Shown piece after piece: positions 54,315 through 64,000 of a stretch of DNA of 64,000 nt. The stretch's first letter is position 1; each line of letters begins with the position of its first letter. Under the pieces are notes generated by a model. That model worked only from the letters and a program-made list of their open reading frames with translations, had not been told where the DNA came from and did not search any database. Source of the DNA: Eutreptiella sp. 'Long Island Sound 2002'. Lineage: Eukaryota; Euglenozoa; Euglenophyceae; Eutreptiales; Eutreptiaceae. Position numbers and translations under genes: made by a program. The stretch lies in assembly GCA_964036045.1 (NCBI GenBank), contig OZ038384.1, positions 28,811,771-28,875,770 of the forward strand, written 5' to 3'.

Positions 54315-55253
54315 TGAAGCATTTTCGGCGGGGCTGATGTCCGTGCGTCCACAGAAAAATTGGAAAAATTGAAAATCCTTCAACCCATCACCCCAACCTC
54401 TCCAAGTAATACATGAAGTCTATACCAAACTTCGATTCCATTGGAGTTGCGTAAATGGTCTTGGAATCCTTGCTCACCCCACGGGGAGCGTCCGCGGACA
54501 CAATCTGGTGTCTATGAACAAAGAGATGGTACATGTAACATAATAAATGCGTTGACATGTACAATGTATAAGTAACAATTCTATACTATGAAATAGCATA
54601 AAAAAGAAGACGAAATGAAGGCGACGGCGTCGCCGCCATCAGAAAATCTGGCGGCTACGAGGCGTCGCCATCAGGATCTCCACTGAGATCCTGCCCAAAC
54701 TGGGCCAACCAGTGGTTTCTGGGCGAAAAACAACAAAATAAAGTGATTTTTGAGTCAAAAACACTCATTTTGCGCGTCTCCCCCCAACGCGTAGCGTAAG
54801 CGACACGACGCGTTTCTGCGCCAATTCAACCTACATATGAAAAGGCCCACTGTTGGGCTACGCCATAGGCGTCTGGGCGATTCCTGGAATCGCCTCAGCA
54901 TTTTTTGAAAAATGCGTGAACGCGCTACTTTTCGCAAAAATGGACCTTCGCGGAACGCCGCGAAAAAGGTCACGCTATAATCTTTTAGTTCTAAAAACAA
55001 TAAAACAATAATAAAATTGCCTAAAATCTTTAGAAATCGAGAGTTAAGTTCTCGATCTGGAGCTGCGTCGCGCAGGCGACGACTGTCGTCGCCAGTCCAG
55101 AAAAGACGTAAAATGACGATTTCTGGGGTATTTTACAGAAATCCCACAGAAATCAAGATGCCGTAGCATCAGCAGGAAAATTCCTGATCTGGCCTGGCGA
55201 AGAGCGCCACAGGCTGTGCAGCGGGTATGGGTGAAGCACCCCATACCGCTTCA
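54315..55253 (-). repeat. 5' LTR of the non-autonomous element
   Basis: 939 bp. The open frame of the interrupted integrase runs about 100 bases into it, which is an artefact of the insertion. Confidence 0.9.
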
Positions 55254-57080
55254 CTACTTTCATTGGGCTGGCAGGGCCCTGTAGGTCCAGAGCGGCGATC
55301 TCCTCGTCGTTTACTTCGCATTCTTCCCCACAGAGGTCCTCTGGTTCGTAGTAGCGCTTGAGCTGTTGAGCAGCGCACACCAGGGTCCCCCCTAGTCGGG
55401 GAGAACACCGCACGTTGATGCGGTGACCATCCACAGATAGGATGTTGCAGGGCCCAAAGTAGGGGTCATTGCTGGTGGAGCGTGGCAAGGCGGGTAACAG
55501 ACTGTTGTGCACCAGCACCCAGTCTCCCTCTTGGTAGGAGGCGGGCACCCTGTGCTTGTTCTCTTCGTTCCACTGGTGCTCCCTCACTCTCTGGAGCATA
55601 GCCTTGGCTTTGTCGACCTTGTCTTGTTGCTCCTTTACCCACTTACCCACAGTGGGGTTGGAATCCTCAGGATTAGGAGCGTGTAGGAACCACGCCGGGC
55701 GTCCCATGAACAGCTCATGGGGCGTATAGCCAGTTGCCGAAGTCTCATGGGAGTCCATCATCAAGGACATGACGGGGAGTTGTCTCACCCAGTCTTTAGT
55801 GCGTTCAGTCTTGCACCATATCCTTACATTCTCCTTGAGAACACGAATCTGTCGCTCACATGGGGGGTTACTCGTATGAGTATAGGGAATCCCCGTTGAC
55901 ACCTGGACATTGAGGGATCTCAGGACTCTCTTGTACCAGCCCGTGTCGGAGCGTACTCGGACATCTTCGTCTGAATTAATCTCTTTGGGTGCCCCATATA
56001 CACAGAACCACTCCTCCAGGAGTAGCTTGATGGTCTCCTCGCCGGTGATGTGTTTAGTACATGGGAACACCCTGGTAAACCTGGTCAGCCCACAGGTTAC
56101 CACTAAGGCAAAGTCATAGCCCCGAAGCTTAGGCATCTTGGTGTAGTCCACGTAGAGAACACTGTTGGCACGGTGGGGAAAAGGGAGAGTCAAATAGAGA
56201 CCTCTGTCCCTGTGTCCCCAGGTTTACAGGACCAACACGGGCACTTGTCAACGATAGGCCCGAGGGTTTTCCGCAGCTAGTCATCAGTCCACGTGGAGTG
56301 GAACCACTGCTTGAAAAGCCTGAGGGTACGGTTGGCCCCCGCATGACCACTGGACTCATGGGTCCACTTGAGGAGCGCCGGGATTCTCTCGCTAGGCACG
56401 ACTATCCGGTCCTCATGCCAGAGGTAGGTCTTGTCATGCTTCCACTGTTCCTGGTTGACCAGGACGGGTTCCAGACGCTTCTCCCGGCGTTTGTAGATAT
56501 CTGCAAACTCCTTCAGGTACTCCACTTGTTGGAGTCCATCTAGAGGTCTGATAATGGTCATGTTCAAGTCCAGTCGTACATCCATACGGCTGAACGCCTC
56601 CTTGGATAGCTCCTCAGACCTGGCACCAATCATGTCGTCGAAGCTGTTGCGGCAGATGTAGTCCGCACACTCGTTCCTGACGCCCTGGATGTGATCTACT
56701 GAGAGCCGTAGCTGGCTCAGGTAGGTCCACCAGCATCGGAGCTTAGCCTTCTCAGGTAGGGGTCCCTTTTCGAAGGTGCGGACCGGTTCTTGGTCGCACA
56801 GCCAAACCACTGGGTTACTCCCCAACAGTCGCGACTGAGAGGATAGCACCAGCTTACCCGCGAGCAGTTCCTGCTCATGGGTAGAGTAGTTACCCCGGGC
56901 CTGGTTCCATTTCCAGTTCCAATGACCCAGGGGAACCAGGACCCCTTTGTCGTCAGGGTAGCTCGGCTTGAGAGTACCGTCTCGGTTGAGTCCATCAGTA
57001 CCCCATTGGGAAATGGCTGAGTGCAACTCCTCCTTCTCTAGTGCTTGCCACTGGAACAACGTTCCACCTCCGCCCACTTT
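55254..57080 (-). pseudogene. second chromovirus Pol: RNase H and integrase, 5'-truncated
   Basis: Minus-strand remains of a different Ty3/gypsy Pol. RNase H: GHWNWKWNQARGNYSTHEQE and VDHIQGVRNECADYICR. Integrase zinc region: HESSGHAG, then after a TAG at about 56277, CPCWSC. The core, after TGA and a frameshift near 56195, has Asp in YVDYTKMPK, Asp in NSDEDVRVRSDTGW and Glu in PCERQIRVLKEN. RT and everything upstream are missing. The homology stops near 57080 at the repeat region. It is inactive. Confidence 0.85.
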
Positions 57081-57640
57081 GGGCGGCCACGGACAAAGGG
57101 GAAACAATGAAAAGGCGAACAAGCGAAGCCCACCAACCACGGGGAAACAATGGTATGGCGAGCAAGGAATGGCCACGTACCACGGGGAAACAATGGTATG
57201 GAGGTATGACGAACAAGTATGTTAAAAATGCGAGGGAAAGCGCCAAGGGGACGAAAACGCAAACGTACACAAAGCCGCAAGATGCACGAAGACGGAGACA
57301 AGACAAAGGAAAGACATGGTATGCAACCCCACCACCGCCCCACCCACAAACAAGCACACGCTTTCTCTATAGGGGACGGCAACAAGAAGCGGCACAAGGT
57401 ACGACAAGTATGTTGAAAAAAAAAAAAACACGAAACCGCCTTCCACGCTCTCTCTATAGGGGAAACGCAATGCGGAGAGGTATGTTATCGAAGACACAGC
57501 AGAAAAAAAAAAACAAAAAATAAACACAAGGGAGGAGACACAAAACACAACACGCAAAAAAAAAACACCAAAAGGACCTGTGCACGCTCTTTCTCAACAG
57601 GGGAAGAAAACATGATGGGACAAAAGGAGAGGTACGTGCT
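57081..57640 (+). repeat. AC-rich repeats with inverted TAACATACTTG motif
   Basis: CACGGGGAAACAATG-type units recur about every 45 bp at 57097-57195. CAAGTATGTTA (57215) and CAAGTATGTTG (57415) are the reverse complement of the motif found eight times at 47.9-49.1 kb. Poly-A runs follow. No gene is recognisable. Confidence 0.65.
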
Positions 57641-57699
57641 ACGCATCACGCATGCCACGCATTTCTGCTACGCATCTACAGGACCTCTTCTTCTGCCTT

Positions 57700-60600
57700 T
57701 TGAAACATGCCGACGACCGACGACGAGAACCAGCCAAGGTATGACACACCCCACCCCACCAACCACACACCGCGAGCACACACACGCGCACGCACGACAG
57801 CAACACCGCGCACGACCCCCCCCCCACGCCACCCACACCAACACGAAGGGCCACACAACGCACACACACACAACAGGACCAAGGGAAGGGAAGACACACC
57901 CACCGCACCACCACACCACGCCACCAAAAACACAGACACCACAAACACGCAACACACAACACAGGACGGCCACCACGCACACCCACACACACCACAAACA
58001 CACACAACAAAGGACACCCCCGCCCGCGAAACACACCACCACAACCAGCGGGCCCCAGCCAGGAGTGGCGGGGAGCCCCACACCACCACCGGCAGCGAAA
58101 CCCAGCCAGAAGTGGCGGGGAGTAGCACACAGGAACCTCCGCCAGGAGTGGCGAGGGACCAACCACATCACACACCAGCCACAAACCCACCACACACGCC
58201 ACCGCCGCACGCCACACGCCACACACCACACACCACACACCACACACCACCGCCGACAGGGAAACCCAGCCAGGAGTGGCGGGGAACCGCGCCCGGGACC
58301 CTCCGCCAGGAGTGGCGAGGAACGCCCACCACCGCCGGCAGCGAAACCCAGCCAGGAGTGGCGGGGAGTAGCACACAGGAACCTCCGCCGGGAGTGGCGA
58401 GGAACCAACCACACCACACACCAGCCGCAACCCCACCAGCACACCACCGCCGCACACCACACACCACACACCACACACCACACACCACACACCACACACC
58501 ACACACCACCGCCGCCAGCGGACCCCAGCCAGGAGAGGTGGGGGACAACACACCACCACCGGCACCGAAACCCAGCCAGGAGTGGCGGGGAGTAGCACGC
58601 AGGAACCTCCGCCAGGAGTGGCGAGGGACCGACCACGCCACACACCGCCGCCAACGGACCCCAGCCAGGGGTGGCGGGGAACCGCCCCCGGGACCCTCAG
58701 CCAGGAGTGGCGAGGACCGCCCACCACCACCGGCAGCGAAACCCAGCCAGGAGTGGCGGGGAGTAGCACACGGGAACCTCCGCCAGGAGTGGCGAGGGAC
58801 CAACCACACCACACACCAGCCACAACCCCACCAACACACCACCGCCACGCACCACACACCACCGCCGCCAGCGGACCCCAGCCAGGAGTGGCGGGGACCG
58901 CCGGCCACCACCGGCAGCGAAACCCAGCCAGGAGTGGCGGGGAGTAGCACACAGGAAGCTCCGCCAGGAGTGGCGAGGGACCAACCACACCACACACCAG
59001 CCACAACCCCGCCAACACACCACCGCCGCACACCACACACCACACACCACACACCACACACCACGCACCACCACCGCCAGCAGGCCCCAGCCAGGAGTGG
59101 CGGGAAACCGCACACCACCACCGGCAGCGAAACCCAGCCAGGAGTCGCGGGGAGTAGCACACAGGAACCTCCGCCAAGAGTGGCGAGGGACAAACCACAC
59201 CACACACCAGCCACAACCCCACCACACACCACCGCCGCCAGCGGACCCCAGCCAGGAATGGCGAGGAACCGCGCCCAGGGCCCTCAGCCAGGAGTGGCGA
59301 GGACCGCCCACCGCCACCGGCAGCGAAACCCAGCCAGGAGTGGCGGGGAGTAGCACACAGGAACCTCCGCCAGGAGTGGCGAGGGACCAACCACAGCCAC
59401 AACCCCACCAACACACCACCGCCGCACACCACACACCACACACCACACACCACACGCCACGCACCACCGCCGCCAGCAGGCCCCAGCCAGGAGTGGCGGG
59501 GAACTGCACACCACCACCGGCAGCGAAACCCAGCCAGGAGTGGCGGGGAGTAGCACACAGGAACCTCCGCCAGGAGTGGCGAGGGACCAACCACACCACA
59601 CACCACCCACAACCCCACCACACACCACCGCCGCCCGGAGACCTCAGCCAGGGGTGGCGAGGACCGCCCACCACCACCGGCAGCGAAACCCAACCAGGAG
59701 TGGCGGGGAGTAGCACACGGGAACCTCCGCCAGGAGTGGCGAGGGACCAACCAACCGCACCACACACCAGCCACAACCCCACCAACACACCACCGCCACG
59801 CACCACACACCACCGCCGCCAGCGGACCCCAGCCAGGAGTGGCGGGGACCGCCGGCCACCACCGGCAGCGAAACCCAGCCAGGAGTGGCGGGGAGTAGCA
59901 CACAGGAAGCTCCGCCAGGAGTGGCGAGGGACCAACCACACCACACACCAGCCACAACCCCGCCAACACACCACCGCCGCACACCACACACCACACACCA
60001 CACACCACACACCACGCACCACCACCGCCAGCAGGCCCCAGCCAGGAGTGGCGGGAAACCGCACACCACCACCGGCAGCGAAACCCAGCCAGGAGTTGCG
60101 GGGAGTAGCACACAGGAACCTCCGCCAAGAGTGGCGAGGGACAAACCACACCACACACCAGCCACAACCCCACCACACACCACCGCCGCCAGCGGACCCC
60201 AGCCAGGAATGGCGAGGAACCGCGCCCAGGGCCCTCAGCCAGGAGTGGCGAGGACCGCCCACCGCCACCGGCAGCGAAACCCAGCCAGGAGTGGCGGGGA
60301 GTAGCACACAGGAACCTCCGCCAGGAGTGGCGAGGGACCAACCACAGCCACAACCCCACCAACACACCACCGCCGCACACCACACACCACACACCACACA
60401 CCACACGCCACGCACCACCGCCGCCAGCAGGCCCCAGCCAGGAGTGGCGGGGAACTGCACACCACCACCGGCAGCGAAACCCAGCCAGGAGTGGCGGGGA
60501 GTAGCACACAGGAACCTCCGCCAGGAGTGGCGAGGGACCAACCACACCACACACCACCCACAACCCCACCACACACCACCGCCGCCCGGAGACCTCAGCC

Positions 60601-61040
60601 AGGGGTGGCGAGGACCGCCCACCACCACCGGCAGCGAAACCCAACCAGGAGTGGCGGGGAGTAGCACACGGGAACCTCCGCCAGGAGTGGCGAGGGACCA
60701 ACCAACCGCACCACACACCAGCCACAACCCCACCAACACACCACCGCCGCTCACCACACACCACACACCACACACCACACGCCACTGCCGGCGGCTGAAC
60801 CCCAGCCAGGAGTGGCGAGGAACCGCACACCACCACAGGCAGCGAAACCCAGCCAGGAGTGGCGGGGAGTAGCACACAGGAACCTCCGCCAGGAGTGGCG
60901 AGGGACCAACCACACCACACACCCGCCACAACCCCACCAACACACCACCACCGCACACCACACACCACAAACCACGCACCACACACCAACACAGACACCA
61001 CGCGCGCACGCACCGCGCCACAAACACACACACCGACGGC
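57700..61040 (+). repeat. AC-rich minisatellite array with CCAGGAGTGGCG core
   Basis: About fifteen irregular units of 170-245 bp. Each has CAGCCAGGAGTGGCGGGG, AGTAGCACAC, CCTCCGCCAGGAGTGGCGAG, a CACACCA simple repeat and CCACCGCCGCC. Long open frames on both strands (up to 1280 codons) are translations of the array, because the units contain almost no stop triplets. Confidence 0.85.
58800..60710 (+). repeat. 951-bp segmental tandem duplication
   Basis: CCGGCCACCA at 58901 recurs at 59852, and CCGCCCGGAG at 59631 recurs at 60582, both 951 bp apart. The intervening text is nearly identical, with a few single-base differences. The duplication covers about four minisatellite units, so it is far younger than the units themselves. 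Confidence 0.85.
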
Positions 61041-61259
61041 GAACCACGACCAGAGGAGGGGGCGACACGCACGCAAGCAACACAGCCAGGAACAGCGAAA
61101 CCCCCCCCCCCCGCCACCACCACCCCACCCCGGAGAGACGGGACACCAACCACCACAAACCGCACAGCGAAAAGGGGTGCGGGACGAAGAGGGCCCACGG
61201 GGGACGCAGGCGAGGAACCCAACCTCAGGGGTTTGGGGGCCCCCCCGGTGACCGTATCG

Positions 61260-61600
61260 GCCCCCCCTGAGCACACGCAATAAGGTGGGATACGCCCGGG
61301 ACCGTTGGTCAGCGACCCGCGGTGGCACCGGCCTGGGGGGGTGACCAATCGGCCTGACCAAGAGCACTCCCCACGGCACGTACTGCGGTTCGGGCCCAGC
61401 GAGGGGCTGCGGGTAGGGCACACCGTCCATCGGGGCAGGCAAGAGACGCGCCTGTCCCGCAAGGACTCCCCAGCGACCCACAGTGTACCCGACCCCGGTG
61501 TGGGGAACGGCTGGAGTACCTGGCTACGGAGCAGGTCCATTTGTACCGAGCGAGTACAAATGGACGGCCCGTACAACAGAGTTACACCCTGACGGGGAGT
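61260..61600 (+). other. unique spacer with a perfect hairpin
   Basis: Between the array and the next repeat region. GTCCATTTGTAC (61535-61546) pairs exactly with GTACAAATGGAC (61554-61565) across a seven-base loop. I see no gene. Confidence 0.6.
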
Positions 61601-64000
61601 GCAAGCATCGGCCCCCCCACGGGGAAACACCAGGGGAAGGGACCCGAGCCGGCGACAAAGACCCCCCCCCTCCCACCACAGCCGGGAAAGCCCGGGCACG
61701 ACACCAGAGGAACACCGCCCCAAGCGACACGGAAAAGAGACAGAAGGAGGAGGGCACACAAAGGGGACAGCAAGGGGGCACACCACCAACGGACCCCAGC
61801 CAAGGGGGGCGGGGAACCACACAGCCGAGACAGGGGGGGGGCACGACACACAGGGCCGCCAAACCACGCCCACAAAAACGAGGACAGGCACCCAAACACA
61901 CCACCAACACACCGCACACACGCCCGAGCGTGCACACAACACACACCCCGACAACCGCCACCGACACAAGCCCCACAAGCGCACACCACACACCAAAGCA
62001 CAGGCGCCGCCCGCACCACACACGCAACACACACAAACCCAAACAACAGGAACCCAGCAACCCCCCCGCCAGGGGGGCTGCAGGACCGCCAGAAACCGCT
62101 AGGACGCAAAGGAGGACCCACCAAGCCCGCAGCCAGGAGTGGCGAACGGCCACACCCAGAAACACCCGAACGGCCACGCCCAACACCAGGACCGGGCACT
62201 ACGACACCCAAACAAGCGCCGCCACCAACGCCCAAACCGGACGCCACAACACCCTCACCGGCGGACACACCCGAAACCAACGGAGGCACCATCGGCAACA
62301 CCAGCGACCCCAGCACCCACCAAAACACTAGGACATGGGACACCCTCACCAACAACAGACCAACACAAAAAGCCACCCAACACTGACCAGCAACCGCACC
62401 CAGCCGATCCGGTCCCCCAGCGACCCGCACCCAGAACCACCGCCACCGGCATCCACGCCATTGGAAACACCAACACCGCCAAAAATCAAGCCAGCACAAC
62501 ACCCTCACCAACACCGTCACCGCCGGCACCAACGCCTACGAAACCTACGCACTCCACCACCGGTTCCAGCACCTACGTCACCCAAGCCAACGGCATCAAG
62601 CACACCATCGCCGGCAACACCCCACCATCAGCGTCGCCACCAGCAACCTCTGCCACCGGAGGACACCGAAGCCACCACAGCCAGTGAGCCAACAAACCAC
62701 CAAGCCCCGGCCAGGGGGAGCGAGGGCACGCGCCCGGAACCACCATGCACCACCAGCGCCGCCAACACCACCCTCACCCACAACACCACCCAGAGCAACG
62801 CCTGCGCCACCTACACCAGCAGCAGCACCAGCAGACCACACCACCCACTGCACACCCACCCAGACGGAGCCACAGAAACCGCCCAGAACACAAGCCGCTG
62901 ACCACCCACACACATACCCACGCCAACCACCACCAGCATCAGCAGCGTCCGAGACGCCGTGCACCATAGCGACGCCCACAACGACCGCACCACCGACATC
63001 ACCGACACCGACACCGGCAGTACGGCCTCAGCACAGACAAACCAGAGCGACAACGGCAACCGCCACGGCGACACCGCCCGGTACAACACCACCGGCATCA
63101 ACGACACCAAGGGAGCCAACACGCAGGCCAGCGACACCCATGGGTACCTCCACCAGGAGTGGCGAGGTCCCGCCCCCGCCGTCAGAACACCACCATCCAC
63201 CAGGGCAACACCCGCAGCGCCCTTGCCTTCGACATCGCCCACAGCTCCGCCGGCGGCGCCCTCGCCAGCACCGTCACCAACACCGCGACGGCCAGCCACG
63301 AGTGGCACGCCCGGAACCGCCGACCACCCAAATGCAGGCCGCGCCCAGCACCAACACCAACAACACCCACGCCAACAGACCACCACGACACACGCCAACC
63401 ACCAAATAACACCTAAGGCGCCCTCGCCTTCGGCAACACCAACGCCACCAACACCCACGGCACTATCCACACCACCACCAATCCCACCAACGACGGGCCG
63501 AGGTGCCGCCACCTACAACGCCCCCACCCCTACCACCACCACCACGGCCCCGCCACCTGGGGCAACCCCACCAACGGCGTCACCAAGGACGCCAGCACGA
63601 ACGAACGCCACCGAGCCCTCAGCCAGGAGAGGCGAACGCCCACACCCAGCAACACCCAGACGGCCACGCCCAGACCCAGGGCCAGGAACTGCGACACCCA
63701 CACCTACACTGCCGCCAACACCCAAACCAAACACCACAACACCCTCACCAGCGGAGACGCCCGGAACCAACAACAGACCAACACCAGAAACCACCCAGCG
63801 GCCAAGTTACACCCAAGGCGTTCCAACCGAGCCACCCACCGGCCCGCACCCAGCACCACCACCAGCACCAGCAGCAGCCACAGACAACCCACACACAGGC
63901 CCACACCAACCACCAGCAGCATCAACAACATCAAAGACACCGTGAACCATAGCAACGCCCGCAACGACCTCACCACCGGCATCACGGACGGCGCCACCGG
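61600..64000 (+). other. Asn/Thr-rich coding-like fragments, frame-broken, running off the window
   Basis: AC-rich sequence in which successive short stretches read like one Asn/Thr/Gly-rich protein in changing frames, for example SSTYVTQANGIKHTIAGNT, TSAANTTLTHNTTQSNACAT, YNTTGINDTKGANTQASD and ALAFGNTNATNTHGT. Modules recur: 62128-62290 resembles 63613-63770, and 62931-63000 resembles 63911-63985. CCAGGAGTGGCGA-type motifs from the neighbouring array punctuate it. It could be a decayed repetitive surface-type protein, or AC-biased repeat DNA with no coding history. Confidence 0.35.

Larger units (their letters stand above)
52380..55253 (-). mobile_element. young non-autonomous LTR retrotransposon, 2.87 kb
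   Basis: Two LTRs (940 and 939 bp; TGAAGC...GCTTCA) bound a 995-bp interior with no pol. A 4-bp target duplication CTAC lies at 52376-52379 and 55254-55257. The polypurine tract AAGGAGGGGGG (minus strand) abuts the LTR at 53319, which sets the minus orientation. By eye the LTRs differ at about nine bases plus one indel (about 1%), so the insertion is younger than the 17.1-kb element. Confidence 0.9.

Noticed and set aside
57639-61481. A 1280-codon minus-strand open frame (and a 1111-codon one at 58697-62032)
   Set aside because: They are translations of the AC-rich minisatellite. Several frames on both strands are open over the same DNA, and the protein is the repeat read through. No start context or domain.

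Overview
The window is eukaryotic, GC-rich and made almost entirely of transposable elements and satellite DNA. I see no host housekeeping gene, rRNA gene or intact tRNA. The evidence for a eukaryote is two chromodomain Ty3/gypsy retrotransposons, a LINE with APE endonuclease, reverse transcriptase and RNase H, a hAT transposase C-terminus, a DDE transposase beside a RING-finger gene, and a short internal TTAGGG-type telomere-like tract. A protist or alga is plausible, but no taxon can be fixed from sequence alone.

Layout. (1) 1-594: 3' end of a broken hAT transposase. (2) 1089-6428: a PIF/Harbinger-like DNA transposon with a DDE transposase (+), a RING/Tudor-like gene (-) and two subterminal arrays of a 10-bp satellite. 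(3) 6700-12490: a large imperfect palindrome made from two tail-to-tail copies of a LINE 3' end. (4) 12491-29624: a 17.1-kb chromovirus with 2956-bp LTRs, a CTCC target-site duplication, gag, pol and chromodomain. It is inserted into the right arm of the palindrome. (5) 29625-42910: the body of the minus-strand LINE, broken by stops and frameshifts, with the catalytic heart of its RT deleted. (6) 42995-47310: about ten 420-bp tandem units lying 5' of that LINE. (7) 47311-49300: GT-rich sequence with eight copies of an 11-bp motif. (8) 49300-52097: no gene recognised, but strong hairpins and a tRNA-like fragment. (9) 52098-57080: pol of a second, minus-strand chromovirus, split by a young 2.87-kb non-autonomous LTR element. 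(10) 57060-64000: AC-rich sequence that mirrors regions 6-7 in reverse, with a 170-245-bp array, a 951-bp segmental duplication and Asn/Thr-rich coding-like fragments.

How the parts relate. If the 17.1-kb chromovirus is removed together with one CTCC copy, the minus-strand LINE runs on from 29629 to 12490 and ends near 9830. The non-autonomous element at 52380-55253 shares its LTR start and an exact polypurine tract with the 17.1-kb element, so it may be mobilised by that family. The chromovirus pol has no ATG before its protease and follows gag in the same frame after one UAG, which points to stop-codon readthrough. Gene coordinates are for open frames. Introns and untranslated regions cannot be judged without RNA.
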